64,000 nucleotides of DNA from Bacteroidales bacterium UBA5226 (lineage in GTDB: Bacteria > Bacteroidota > Bacteroidia > Bacteroidales > UBA932): assembly GCA_002409325.1 (NCBI GenBank), contig DHUU01000020.1:34980-98979 (forward strand). Reading direction: 5' to 3'. Made by a program: the position numbers and the translations under genes. The notes under the pieces are model-generated. The model saw only the letters and a list, made by a program, of their open reading frames with translations, was not told the origin of the DNA and ran no database searches. Positions 54,387 to 63,343 of this stretch are shown here, piece after piece (within the stretch, counting starts at the first letter, position 1; every line of letters begins with the position of its first letter).

Positions 54387-54431
54387 ATGAACAAGATCCT
54401 TCAGATTCTTCGTATCCGATGCCGGGCTTAG
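54387..54431 (+). CDS. Putative arginine leader peptide
   Basis: The 14-residue frame reads MNKILQILRIRCRA and ends in TAG at 54429-54431. Arg codons occupy positions 9, 11 and 13 (CGT, CGA, CGG), so three of its last six residues are arginine, directly upstream of the arginine operon. The last Arg codon and the stop lie inside the left arm of a hairpin (54424-54464). A ribosome stalled for lack of charged tRNA-Arg, or finishing translation, would therefore change the RNA fold. This is the classic logic of amino-acid attenuation, but it is inferred from one sequence. Confidence 0.5.
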   Translation: MNKILQILRIRCRA

Positions 54432-54464
54432 GTTGCAGTAATTGCTTCTGCATCCTGAATGCCC
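54424..54464 (+). promoter_or_regulatory. Attenuator-like hairpin overlapping the leader peptide stop
   Basis: GGGC (54424-54427) pairs with GCCC (54461-54464), AGG (54430-54432) with CCT (54454-54456), and TGCAG (54434-54438) with CTGCA (54448-54452), leaving a 9-nt loop. A smaller exclusive hairpin, GCAT (54450-54453) with ATGC (54459-54462), could form when the left arm is covered by a ribosome. No T-run follows, so it is not a standard terminator. It may act through Rho or by affecting downstream translation. Confidence 0.45.
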
Positions 54465-54510
54465 TATCTCCGACCTTCCCAAAAACAATACTGATTTAAA
54501 ACCAAAGACA

Positions 54511-55104
54511 ATGAATGTCCGCATTCTTGTTGCAAATGCCTCTCATACAGGCTATGCAGAACGTATATGTGAACTAATGTATATTTCTGCCATGGAGCGG
54601 GGGACCGGCATTGCACGCCGGTCGCCGGAATACATTAGTGAGAAAATGAACAGCGGAAAGGCTGTAATCGCACTTGACGGCAAACAGGTGGTAGGATTCT
54701 CCTACATTGAGACATGGAGCAACAAATCGTTCGTGGCCAATTCAGGCCTCATTGTGGATCATGCCTACAGGCATCTGGGCATAGCCTGGAGAATAAAAAA
54801 AAGGATTTTTGATCTTTCACACCAGTTGTATCCCCAGGCAAAGATTTTTGGTATTACAACAGGTGCGGCGGTCATGCGGATCAACTCCAGGCTAGGGTAC
54901 CGCCCGGTTCCTTTTTCAGAACTCACCCACGATGAAGCTTTCTGGGATGGCTGCAAGGGATGCCGCAATTACGATATCCTCTTACGCAATGATAAACGAA
55001 TGTGCCTTTGCACCGGTATGCTTTATGATCCGGAAGAGCACACAAAACGGAAAACGACTAAGAATACAAAACTTATTAAAGAAGAGATAACCCATGAAAA
55101 GTAA
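54511..55104 (+). CDS. GNAT acyltransferase, candidate N-acylglutamate synthase
   Basis: The protein has 197 residues from the ATG at 54511. The GNAT fold is seen in VVGFSYIETWSNKSFVANSG, LIVDHAYRHLGIAWRIKKRI (acetyl-CoA loop) and AKIFGITTGAAVMRINSRLGY. As first gene of the arginine operon it probably makes the N-acylated glutamate that starts the pathway. Because the carbamoyltransferase below is of the succinyl type, the product could be N-succinylglutamate. The last part (about 175-197) is very basic. It overlaps argG by 11 bp. Confidence 0.82.
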   Translation: MNVRILVANASHTGYAERICELMYISAMERGTGIARRSPEYISEKMNSGKAVIALDGKQVVGFSYIETWSNKSFVANSGLIVDHAYRHLGIAWRIKKRIFDLSHQLYPQAKIFGITTGAAVMRINSRLGYRPVPFSELTHDEAFWDGCKGCRNYDILLRNDKRMCLCTGMLYDPEEHTKRKTTKNTKLIKEEITHEK

Positions 55105-56290
55105 AGTAGTACTGGCCTATAGCGGCGGACTTGATACTTCTTTCTGCATTCCTTATCTGACAAGGGAAAAGCAGATGGAGGTCCATACCCTGCTGGTGAA
55201 TACCGGTGGATTCAGCCCAAAAGAGGTGGGCGAATTATCACAAAAAGCCCTGGATCTGGGCGCAGCATCCCACAAAACCATAGATATAAGGGAAGAATAT
55301 TATGCACGTTGCATCCGTTACCTGATTTTCGGCAATGTGCTAAAAAACAACACCTACCCCTTGTCGGTTAGTTCCGAACGTGCATTCCAGGCTATGAAGG
55401 TCGCAGATTATGCCCGTCAGATTGGAGCCCATGCCATTGCCCACGGCAGTACGGGAGCAGGCAACGACCAGGTCCGGTTTGATTACTTTATTCACGTTAT
55501 GGCTCCTGAAATGAGCCTGTTGGCGCCCATCAGAGAACTGAATATCAGTCGAAAAGAAGAAATTGAAACCCTAATCATGCTGGGATTCGACCTGTGTTGG
55601 GAAAAGTCAAAGTATTCCATCAACAAGGGCATATGGGGAACAAGTATCGGAGGAGCCGAAACGCTCACTTCCGGGGGGGAGCTGCCGGAAGAAGCCTATC
55701 CGGTTAAATGCACCAAAACGGGGACAGAAATGCTGACCATAGGTTTCTCAGAGGGCGAACCAGTATCATTGAACGGAACCGCCCTGAATCCGCTTAAAGT
55801 CATAGAAACGCTGCAGGGGATAGCCGCTCCCTATGGAATTGGCCGCGATATCCATGTAGGCGATACTATTGTTGGTCTTAAAGGTCGTGTGGCTTTTGAG
55901 GCAGCAGCACCCATGATCCTGATAAAGGCTCACCACCTGCTTGAAAAGCATGTCCTGGGAAAATGGCAGTTGTACTGGAAGGATCAGCTTTCTTGCTGGT
56001 ACGGCATGATGCTGCACGAGGCACAATATCTGGACCCTGTCATGCGCAACATAGAGGTTTTTCTGGAAAGCACGCAGAAACGTGTCGTCGGGGAGGTGTC
56101 GGTACGTCTGTGTCCCGGAACATTCTCCCTGACAGGTTGCACAAGTCCGTTCGATCTGATGAATCCGGCCTTCGGCCAGTACGGGGAAGGCACTGCTGCG
56201 TTTACAGGAAGAGATGTGGAAGGCTTTACACGTATATACTCACTCCCGGTTAAAATCTATCAGAGTCTGGAAAATGAACAGAAAGATTAA
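55094..56290 (+). CDS. argG: Argininosuccinate synthase
   Basis: The 398-residue protein has the PP-loop VVLAYSGGLDTSFCI, then AHGSTGAGNDQVRFD and PIRELNISRKEEIE, as in ArgG. It joins citrulline and aspartate with ATP to argininosuccinate. It overlaps the GNAT gene by 11 bp upstream and argC by 17 bp downstream. The C-terminal SVRLCPGTFSLTGC is longer than in many bacterial ArgG proteins but fits the Bacteroidota form. Confidence 0.96.
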   Translation: MKSKVVLAYSGGLDTSFCIPYLTREKQMEVHTLLVNTGGFSPKEVGELSQKALDLGAASHKTIDIREEYYARCIRYLIFGNVLKNNTYPLSVSSERAFQAMKVADYARQIGAHAIAHGSTGAGNDQVRFDYFIHVMAPEMSLLAPIRELNISRKEEIETLIMLGFDLCWEKSKYSINKGIWGTSIGGAETLTSGGELPEEAYPVKCTKTGTEMLTIGFSEGEPVSLNGTALNPLKVIETLQGIAAPYGIGRDIHVGDTIVGLKGRVAFEAAAPMILIKAHHLLEKHVLGKWQLYWKDQLSCWYGMMLHEAQYLDPVMRNIEVFLESTQKRVVGEVSVRLCPGTFSLTGCTSPFDLMNPAFGQYGEGTAAFTGRDVEGFTRIYSLPVKIYQSLENEQKD

Positions 56291-57281
56291 CGTTGCCATT
56301 GCCGGAGGAGCCGGCTATACAGGAGGAGAACTCATCCGCTTGTTGCTGCACCACCCTTTCACAAACCTGATCTCTGTGATCAGCCAGTCCGGGGAAGGAA
56401 TGCCCGTTAGCTCGGTCCACTATGACCTGGAAGGAGAGACAGAACTAATCTTTGACAGGGAACTTCCCGGCACGGACGTTGACGTGTTGTTCCTGTGTCT
56501 GGGACACGCCCGTTCCCGTTCTTTCCTGCAGGAAAACGATACCGCTAATGTGCGCCATATCATTGATCTGAGTCAGGATTTCAGGCACACGGGAAACCAG
56601 GTGGCAGGCAACCGCCGGTTCATCTATGGACTACCCGAAACCTTCAAATCCCCTGACCTATATGCCAGTAACCTCAAGTCGGCGGGAAATGTGGCCAATC
56701 CTGGATGCTTTGCCACCTGCATTGAACTTGCACTGATGCCGCTGGCAGCAGAAAAACTGCTTATAGGAGAAATCCACGTACACGCCATCACAGGGGCAAC
56801 AGGGGCTGGAGGCCGTCTGTCAGACACATCCCATTTTCCTTACAGGGACAACAACCTGGCTGTATACAAAGCCTTCACACACCAGCATCACAGAGAGATA
56901 TGCCAGACGCTTTCCGAGTCATACCAGGGTGAAATACCGCCCCTGCACTTTGTTCCCCTCAGGGGAGACTTTCCCCGGGGAATCCTGGCCAGTGTCTATA
57001 CACCCTGCCACCTGGAACAGTCGCAAGCCGTGGATTTGTACAGGGAGTATTACCGGGAACATCCGTTTATCCATATCTCTGACCGGGAAATCAGCATGAA
57101 GGAAGTGGTCAATACCAATAAATGTAAATTACACCTTCAAAAACACGGAAACATGCTGCACATCACCTCCATTCTGGATAACCTGCTCAAAGGGGCTTCC
57201 GGGACAGCCGTACATAACATGAACCTGCTTGCAGGATTTCCCCAGACAGCAGGATTGCAACTCAAACCAATCGTATTTTAA
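56274..57281 (+). CDS. argC: N-acyl-gamma-glutamyl-phosphate reductase
   Basis: The 335-residue protein begins at the ATG at 56274, inside the argG end. It has the NADP-binding start IAGGAGYTGGELIRLLLHHP and the catalytic Cys145 in ANPGCFATCIELAL, then HAITGATGAGG. It reduces the acylglutamyl phosphate made by ArgB to the semialdehyde. The next gene is argF', 10 bp later; the aminotransferase argD that normally acts in between is absent. Confidence 0.95.
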   Translation: MNRKINVAIAGGAGYTGGELIRLLLHHPFTNLISVISQSGEGMPVSSVHYDLEGETELIFDRELPGTDVDVLFLCLGHARSRSFLQENDTANVRHIIDLSQDFRHTGNQVAGNRRFIYGLPETFKSPDLYASNLKSAGNVANPGCFATCIELALMPLAAEKLLIGEIHVHAITGATGAGGRLSDTSHFPYRDNNLAVYKAFTHQHHREICQTLSESYQGEIPPLHFVPLRGDFPRGILASVYTPCHLEQSQAVDLYREYYREHPFIHISDREISMKEVVNTNKCKLHLQKHGNMLHITSILDNLLKGASGTAVHNMNLLAGFPQTAGLQLKPIVF

Positions 57282-57291
57282 TAAACCTGCC

Positions 57292-58260
57292 ATGAAACAT
57301 TTCACCTCGTTAAAGGACATCGGTCCCCTTGACAAAGCCATACAGGAAGCTTTGAAGGTAAAAAAGGAAAAATTTGCAGAAAGCAATCTGGGAAAACATC
57401 ATACAGCCCTGTTAATTTTTTTTAATTCCAGCCTGCGAACGCGTCTGAGCACGCAGAAAGCGGCCGAAAACCTGGGCATGCATATCATCGTCCTGGATGT
57501 ACAGCAAGGTGCCTGGAACCTGGAAACCAGAAAAGGGGTCATCATGGATGGAGACAAACCGGAACACCTGCTGGAAGCCATCCCCGTCATGGGATGCTAT
57601 GCAGATATCATTGGAGTCCGCTCCTTTGCCCGTTTTCAAAGCAAAGAAGAGGATTACGGTGAGGTTATACTGAACCAGTTCATCCGGTATTCCGGTAAGC
57701 CGGTCATCAGCCTGGAATCCGCTACCCGCCATCCGTTGCAAAGCTTTGCAGACCATATCACCATAGAGGAGTACAAGACCACAGAAAGACCACGGGTGGT
57801 ACTGACCTGGGCCCCTCATCCAAAGGCACTCCCTCAGGCAGTGCCCAATTCATTTGCCGAGTGGATGGTAGCCGCCGGCTACCACCTGACCATAACCCAT
57901 CCGCAGGGGTATGAGCTGGATGAGTGCTTTACACGGGGAGCTGAAATAACCTGCAACCAGCAGGAGGCATTCCGTGGTGCGGATTTCATCTATGCCAAAA
58001 ACTGGGCCGCCTATAGGGATCCGGACTATGGCAGGATCTTGAGTACAGACCGTTCCTGGATGGTAGACAGTAAAAAAATGGAACTTACCAATAACGCCCG
58101 TTTTATGCATTGTTTGCCGGTTAGGCGGAACATGATCGTAACCGATGAAGTGCTGGACGGCCCGCGTTCCATAGTCATTCCTCAGGCTGCCAACCGTGAG
58201 ATTGCAGCTCAGGTGGTCCTTAGCAAGATATTAAAGAACCTTCCGCAAAATAATTTGTAA
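57292..58260 (+). CDS. argF': N-succinylornithine carbamoyltransferase
   Basis: The 322-residue protein (ATG at 57292) has the carbamoyl-phosphate motif SSLRTRLSTQ and the C-terminal MHCLPVRRN. Known structural work separates the acetylornithine enzymes (Glu92) from the Bacteroides fragilis succinylornithine enzyme (Pro90). Here Pro90 is present, in MDGDKPEHLLEA, at the same number. The substrate is therefore most likely N-succinyl-L-ornithine, giving N-succinylcitrulline. The stop shares a base with the argB start (TAATG). Confidence 0.92.
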   Translation: MKHFTSLKDIGPLDKAIQEALKVKKEKFAESNLGKHHTALLIFFNSSLRTRLSTQKAAENLGMHIIVLDVQQGAWNLETRKGVIMDGDKPEHLLEAIPVMGCYADIIGVRSFARFQSKEEDYGEVILNQFIRYSGKPVISLESATRHPLQSFADHITIEEYKTTERPRVVLTWAPHPKALPQAVPNSFAEWMVAAGYHLTITHPQGYELDECFTRGAEITCNQQEAFRGADFIYAKNWAAYRDPDYGRILSTDRSWMVDSKKMELTNNARFMHCLPVRRNMIVTDEVLDGPRSIVIPQAANREIAAQVVLSKILKNLPQNNL

Positions 58261-59000
58261 TGTATCTCAATATTTTCAAAATCGGGGGAAATATCCTAGA
58301 CGATCCCAAAAGACTGGATACATTCCTGAACACATTTTGTGATTGCAGCGAAAAAAAGATCCTGGTGCATGGAGGAGGCAAGCTTGCCAGCGAACTGTGC
58401 CGGCAGCTGGACATCAAAGTTGTGATGAACCAGGGGCGAAGAATAACAGATTTAATGACGCTGCGTGTTGCCGTTATGGTTTATGCCGGGTGGATCAACA
58501 AAAACCTGGTGGCTTCACTACTTTCCAGGGGATGCCGGGCACTGGGTCTGAGCGGGGCAGACGGTGGCTGCATCATCGCCGATAAGAGGAAGCCTGAACC
58601 GGTAGATTATGGTTTTGCCGGGGATCTGAAAGACGGGAGCGTCAATACAATCTTTATCCGACAACTCCTGGACAAAGGGCTGGTGCCGGTCTTCTCGCCC
58701 ATCACCTGTGATCCTGCCGGGCAACTGCTCAACACAAACGCAGATACCATTGCCTCGGCACTGGCCGTTGCTTTCAGAAGATACTACACGGTTAGGTTGC
58801 GGTTTCTATTCGACAGGGAGGGGGTCTGCTGCCCCGGTTCGGACAAGCCCCTGCCCCTGCTGAGCCGTGCGCAGTACGAAAAACTCCGGGATCAGGGCAC
58901 CATCTCGGACGGGATGATTCCAAAGGTGGAGAATGCGCTCCGGGCCCTGGAACAGGGCATTGATGAAGTTTTAATCGGTAATACCTGTATTCAATTGTGA
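58260..59000 (+). CDS. argB: N-acylglutamate kinase
   Basis: The 246-residue protein belongs to the amino-acid kinase family: IFKIGGNILDD, LVHGGGKLASELC, GLSGADGGCI, NTNADTIASALAVAF and the late DGMIPKVENALRAL. It phosphorylates N-acetyl- or, given the pathway type, N-succinylglutamate. An arginine-sensing N-terminal helix, found in feedback-inhibited ArgB proteins, is lacking, which would leave control to gene expression. It starts on the last base of the argF' stop and ends on the first base of the argE start. Confidence 0.94.
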   Translation: MYLNIFKIGGNILDDPKRLDTFLNTFCDCSEKKILVHGGGKLASELCRQLDIKVVMNQGRRITDLMTLRVAVMVYAGWINKNLVASLLSRGCRALGLSGADGGCIIADKRKPEPVDYGFAGDLKDGSVNTIFIRQLLDKGLVPVFSPITCDPAGQLLNTNADTIASALAVAFRRYYTVRLRFLFDREGVCCPGSDKPLPLLSRAQYEKLRDQGTISDGMIPKVENALRALEQGIDEVLIGNTCIQL

Positions 59001-60055
59001 TGAAAGAAATGACTGATTTGCTCTGCCGGCTGATTGAAACACCCTCTGTATCGGGCAATGAGGAAAAAACGGCTGAACTCCTGACAGGTTATCTGAATGC
59101 ACAGCCCGGGGTCATTGCAGAACGTATGGGAAATAATGTGATCGCAAGGAAAGATTCTTTTCAAGAAACACTTCCCACGGTGCTGCTTTGTTCCCATCAC
59201 GACACGGTGAAGCCGGCTGCCGGCTACACCCGAAACCCTTTTGTCGCTGTACTTGAAAATGACCCGCAAGGCAGGACCTGCCTGTACGGGCTGGGGAGCA
59301 ACGATGCAGGAGGTGCCGTGGTCACTATGATCCGGGCTTTCTGTGAGCTGGAAAAGCTCCCCTTCAATCTTTTGCTCGTGATTGCGGCTGGAGAGGAAAC
59401 CTCGGACCAGGCCGGTATCGTTAAGGTTCTGCCCGGCTATCCCGGGATCAGTTGCGCCATAGTTGGTGAGCCCACCGGACTGCAGGCCGCTGTTGGAGAA
59501 AAGGGTCTGCTGGTGCTGGACGGGTACACTGAGGGACTTTCTTCTCATGCTGCCCGCAACGACGGGGTAAACGCGCTGTATGCCGCGCTGGACGATATTG
59601 CTGTCCTGAGAAATTTCCGTTTTGAAAAAGAATCCGAAGTCATGGGTCCCGTTCACCTGCAGGTAACACAAATTTCAGCCGGGTCACAACACAACGTCAT
59701 TCCCGATTCATGTCATTATGTGGTGGATATCAGGACAACGGATGCATACACCAACCAAGGGATTGTGGAATTGCTGGGTAAGACTGTATCGGGGCGGCTC
59801 GTCCCTCGGGACCTCTCACATAAAGCCTCCCTTACTCCATTGGATCATCCGTTACGCGATGCCGTGAGAAAAGCGGGAGCTGGAACCTACATATCCCCCA
59901 CCTCATCGGACTGGATGCGCCTGCCCTGCCCAGCCATTAAACTGGGTCCCGGAGACTCGCACAGGTCCCATACCCCCGATGAACACATTTACTTGTCTGA
60001 ACTCCAACAGGGAGCGGCAATTTACAAAAATATCCTTCGTTTGCTCAAATTTTAA
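59000..60055 (+). CDS. argE: M20-family deacylase (N-acyl-ornithine/citrulline deacylase)
   Basis: The 351-residue protein starts at the ATG at 59000 (TGATG with argB). M20 zinc motifs are LLCSHHDTVKPAAGYT, GLGSNDAGGAVVT, AAGEETSDQAGI and the later GDSHRSHTPDEHIYL. In the succinyl pathway it would remove succinate from N-succinylcitrulline to give citrulline for ArgG. ArgH follows after 3 bp. Confidence 0.92.
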   Translation: MKEMTDLLCRLIETPSVSGNEEKTAELLTGYLNAQPGVIAERMGNNVIARKDSFQETLPTVLLCSHHDTVKPAAGYTRNPFVAVLENDPQGRTCLYGLGSNDAGGAVVTMIRAFCELEKLPFNLLLVIAAGEETSDQAGIVKVLPGYPGISCAIVGEPTGLQAAVGEKGLLVLDGYTEGLSSHAARNDGVNALYAALDDIAVLRNFRFEKESEVMGPVHLQVTQISAGSQHNVIPDSCHYVVDIRTTDAYTNQGIVELLGKTVSGRLVPRDLSHKASLTPLDHPLRDAVRKAGAGTYISPTSSDWMRLPCPAIKLGPGDSHRSHTPDEHIYLSELQQGAAIYKNILRLLKF

Positions 60056-60058
60056 TTT

Positions 60059-61363
60059 ATGGAAACACTCTGGAACAAAGGCGTTGAAACGCCCCTGGAA
60101 GTTACCCGGTTCACAGTGGGTAACGATCCCCACTGGGACCTGCGGCTGGCTCTCTACGACATTAAAGGGTCCATGGCACACGTAAAAATGCTGGGAAAGA
60201 CCGGCCTGCTGACTACCACAGAAACAGAAGAATTGCTCTTTGCCCTGGAAAAGATCCAGGACAGTATCCTGCAGGGCCGGCTGGTCATAGGGCAGGAAGC
60301 CGAGGATATTCATTCGCTGGTGGAACTGGAATTGTCCAGGGAACTGGGCGATACAGGTAAAAAAATTCACGCGGGACGGTCACGCAATGACCAGATCATG
60401 ACAGATATACACCTGTATCTTAAAGATGTTTGCAGGCAAATTGCCCGTATGACTGCCCATTTATTCGAATGCCTGCAGGAAAAAAGTGACTTGTACAAAG
60501 ACATCTTTATGCCCGGGTACACCCATGAAAGGCCAGCCATGCCTTCGTCTTTTGGTCTTTGGCTGGGGGCCTATGCCGAGGTGCTGGTTGACGATATGCA
60601 CCAGCTGGGAGCCGCATGGCAGCAATGTGACCAGAATCCACTGGGATCGGCCGCAGGATATGGTAATTCATTTCCCCTGGACCGCGAAGAAACGACTAAG
60701 CTGATGGGATTCGGCACCATGAAATTCAACAGTATTGCAGCGCAGATGAGCCGAGGAAGGACAGAACGGTCACTGTCTTATGCTATGGCCTCACTGGCCG
60801 GAACACTAAACAAGCTTGCTGCAGATTGTTGCCTTTTTTCCGGACCTGACTACGGTTTTATGGAATTTCCGGAAGCTCTAACCACGGGAAGCAGCATAAT
60901 GCCCCACAAGAAAAATCCTGATGTATGGGAATTGATCAGGGCCCGCTGCAACAGCATCCAGGGTTTGCCCAACCAGATCACCCTGGTGAGCACCAACCTT
61001 ACGCACGGATACCACCGGGATTATCAGTTGCTCAAAGACCTGCTTTTTCCTGCCATAGATTCTTTGACGGATTGCATCCAAATGGCCATCCTTATGGTGA
61101 ACAACCTGAAAGTTAACCGTACCATCCTAAAGGAATCCCGTTATGACCAACTCTTTAGCGTTGAGACCGTCAACAACCTGGTACTGAACGGTATGCCATT
61201 CAGGGATGCTTACAGAAAGGTAGCCTCATCGCTCAGGGACGGTTCCTTCAAACCTGAAAAAGTTACCCACCATACCCATACAGGAAGTACAGGCAACCTG
61301 GCCAATGAAAAAATCCGGGCGAAAATGGCACAGGCCCTCTCCCGGATACTAAATCAGGACTGA
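60059..61363 (+). CDS. argH: Argininosuccinate lyase
   Basis: The 434-residue protein has the fumarase-family signature TTGSSIMPHKKNPDVWELI, with SRNDQIMTDIHLYLKD, GYTHERPAMPSSFG and NPLGSAAGYGNSFPLDR. It splits argininosuccinate into arginine and fumarate. It is the last gene of the operon. An inverted repeat (61362-61383) lies in the 7-bp convergent gap with the next gene. Confidence 0.96.
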   Translation: METLWNKGVETPLEVTRFTVGNDPHWDLRLALYDIKGSMAHVKMLGKTGLLTTTETEELLFALEKIQDSILQGRLVIGQEAEDIHSLVELELSRELGDTGKKIHAGRSRNDQIMTDIHLYLKDVCRQIARMTAHLFECLQEKSDLYKDIFMPGYTHERPAMPSSFGLWLGAYAEVLVDDMHQLGAAWQQCDQNPLGSAAGYGNSFPLDREETTKLMGFGTMKFNSIAAQMSRGRTERSLSYAMASLAGTLNKLAADCCLFSGPDYGFMEFPEALTTGSSIMPHKKNPDVWELIRARCNSIQGLPNQITLVSTNLTHGYHRDYQLLKDLLFPAIDSLTDCIQMAILMVNNLKVNRTILKESRYDQLFSVETVNNLVLNGMPFRDAYRKVASSLRDGSFKPEKVTHHTHTGSTGNLANEKIRAKMAQALSRILNQD

Positions 61364-61370
61364 ACAGAGT

Positions 61371-62720
61371 TCAGGATCTGTTCCTGAAATTCCATAGGAT
61401 CTGGTTAATCCTTCTCATTTCAGCAGGTATGTCTATATCCTGAGGACAATGCTGTTTGCATACCCCGCACGCCGTACAGTTGTGTGACTGGCTTTGATTA
61501 GGAATGGCATTGTCAAAATGAGACAGGAAAGCCTTTCCTTTGGTATAAAACTCTTCGTTTTCCGGACCGTTTATATCGGGGACCATATTCTGGACCACCA
61601 TTTGATTGTAGGTGCTGAAAACCAGTGGAATATCAACTCCATAGGGACAGGGCATGCAATAGGCACAGGCCGTGCAAGGTATCTGTGATATTTTACGGTA
61701 TGCTTCCAGTGCCCTGGCTATCACTTCATATTCTGCCTTGTTCAAAGGTTTGAATTTTCTAAAAGTATTGATGTTCTCTTCCAGATGTGTCATAACGTTC
61801 ATCCCGCTCAAAACAGTCAGTACGTTGGGGTGTGATGCCACATACCGGAATGCCCACCTGGCAGGATTGCTGGTTGGATCAGCCTCTGCAAGGATGCCGG
61901 CTGCCTCTGTGTTAAGCGTGACCAGTGCCCCGCCGCGCAAAGGTTCCATCACAAGGCACTGTATACCCTTTTTTTCAATCTGTTCATACATATATCTGGC
62001 ATTCTGCACTTCCCAGTCCAGGTAGTTCATCTGGATCATTACAAAGTCCCATGCGTGCTGTTCCAGTATATAATCCATCGTTTCCTCGTTCCCGTGGAAT
62101 GAAAAGCCCAGCCGCCTGATGCGCCCGTTTGCCTTTTCTTCCTTCAGGTATTCCAGAACGCCGGTATCCCGGTATGCCCTGTTATAGTCGTCTATGGATG
62201 AGAGGGCGTGCAGCAGGTAAAAATCAAAATAATCCACCTGGCATTTGTTCAATTGCTCGCTGAATAGTTCTTTTCCTCTTTCCAGGCTGGTTACCAGCCA
62301 GGTAGGCATTTTGGTGGCCAGGCAGAACGTATCGCGCGGGAAATCCTTCAGTATCTGTCCTGTGACAATCTCGGATTCACCGTTGTGGTAATTGTATGCC
62401 GTATCAAAGTAATTGATCCCGTTGGCATAGGCATACCCGAGCAATTCCCTGGTCCTGTCCCTGTCAATGACCATGTTCCCCTCCTGGTTCCTGACGGTAG
62501 GCAGGCGCATGCAACCGAAAGCCAGCAGGGATATCCGTTCTCCCAAAATTTTGTCTTTTCTTGTGGTTATAGGCCTGACATCTCCTTTCTTCAGGGACTC
62601 CCTGAGTTTGTCATCCAGCGGTGTGAAACGTATGGCGGCATAGATACCGGCAACCCCCAAAACACCTGCTCCAAAATATTTCAGGGCTTTTCTCCTGCTG
62701 ATCTTTTTTTGTTCGTCCAT
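61371..62720 (-). CDS. Aldo/keto reductase with Tat-like signal and two ferredoxin-type cluster motifs
   Basis: The protein has 449 residues from the ATG at 62720, which starts a twin-arginine-like leader (KKISRRKALKYFGAGVLG). The AKR barrel (about 45-345) has ISLLAFGCMRLP, INYFDTAYNYHNGESE, CLATKMPTW and the His in FDFYLLHALSS. The C-terminal part has CTACAYCMPCPYGVDIP and CTACGVCKQHCPQDIDIP, two 4Fe-4S-like motifs. The family is widespread in anaerobes, but the substrate is unknown. The Tat-like leader suggests folded export with clusters in place. Confidence 0.9.
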   Translation of the reverse strand: MDEQKKISRRKALKYFGAGVLGVAGIYAAIRFTPLDDKLRESLKKGDVRPITTRKDKILGERISLLAFGCMRLPTVRNQEGNMVIDRDRTRELLGYAYANGINYFDTAYNYHNGESEIVTGQILKDFPRDTFCLATKMPTWLVTSLERGKELFSEQLNKCQVDYFDFYLLHALSSIDDYNRAYRDTGVLEYLKEEKANGRIRRLGFSFHGNEETMDYILEQHAWDFVMIQMNYLDWEVQNARYMYEQIEKKGIQCLVMEPLRGGALVTLNTEAAGILAEADPTSNPARWAFRYVASHPNVLTVLSGMNVMTHLEENINTFRKFKPLNKAEYEVIARALEAYRKISQIPCTACAYCMPCPYGVDIPLVFSTYNQMVVQNMVPDINGPENEEFYTKGKAFLSHFDNAIPNQSQSHNCTACGVCKQHCPQDIDIPAEMRRINQILWNFRNRS

Positions 62721-62772
62721 TATAGTAAGATTTTTCAAATAGGTTTGGCCTTCCAAAATTACTCATTTTTTA

Positions 62773-62780
62773 TACCTTTG
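62773..62780 (+). promoter_or_regulatory. -7 promoter box of the acyltransferase gene
   Basis: TACCTTTG matches TAnnTTTG and ends 5 bp before the ATG at 62786. A leaderless or nearly leaderless transcript is predicted. Confidence 0.6.
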
Positions 62781-62785
62781 CGCTA

Positions 62786-63343
62786 ATGATCAAGAAAAAA
62801 ATCTGCGCATTCATTGCCACCCGCATAATGGGATGGAAACTTATAGGGAAACCCATCCCCGTTCCCAAATGCATTATTCTGGGCGCGCCACATACTTCTA
62901 TGTGGGATTTTGTGATTTCCTTCCTGTTTTATACCGGGATCGGAGGCAACGCCAAAGTACTGGTAAAGAGCGACATTTTTATTTGGCCTCTCAGAGGCCT
63001 GCTGCACTGGGCGGGAGCCATCCCCGTTGACCGCGGAAAAGGTGCCACTTTTACCAGACATACGATAGAAGCTATCCGGAATCAGGAAACCATGCACCTT
63101 GCCATAGCCCCTGAAGGCACGCGCAAGGCTACAAAAAACTGGAAAGCGGGTTTTCACATGCTTTCCAGGGCACTTGACATTCCCGTGTATTACGGCTTTT
63201 TTGATTGGGGCCGCAAAGAAATCGGAGTGGCAGAGCAGGTCCTGATAACCGATGATGTTAAGGCCGATATGCGCCGCATAAAACAATGGTACATTGACAA
63301 AGGCGTTATCGGGAAACATCCGGAACGGTTTGATCCCCGCTGA
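62786..63343 (+). CDS. PlsC-like 1-acyl-glycerol-3-phosphate acyltransferase family protein
   Basis: The 185-residue protein has the acyltransferase motif H-x4-D in GAPHTSMWDFVI, then GAIPVDRGKGATF and APEGTRKATKNWKAGFHML. It is shorter than typical PlsC but has all core motifs, as in a small Bacteroidota group. It probably acylates a lysophospholipid or other membrane lipid. Its 3' end overlaps the convergent clpB by 38 bp. Confidence 0.9.
   Translation: MIKKKICAFIATRIMGWKLIGKPIPVPKCIILGAPHTSMWDFVISFLFYTGIGGNAKVLVKSDIFIWPLRGLLHWAGAIPVDRGKGATFTRHTIEAIRNQETMHLAIAPEGTRKATKNWKAGFHMLSRALDIPVYYGFFDWGRKEIGVAEQVLITDDVKADMRRIKQWYIDKGVIGKHPERFDPR

Noticed and set aside
54442..54510. TTG-initiated N-terminal extension of the GNAT gene
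   Set aside because: It would run through the attenuator hairpin, adds a sequence without protein character, and the ATG at 54511 begins the conserved fold.
61362..61383. Inverted repeat GAACAGA/TCTGTTC between argH and the aldo/keto reductase
   Set aside because: The arms are perfect but there is no T-run on either side and part lies in coding sequence, so it was not called a terminator.
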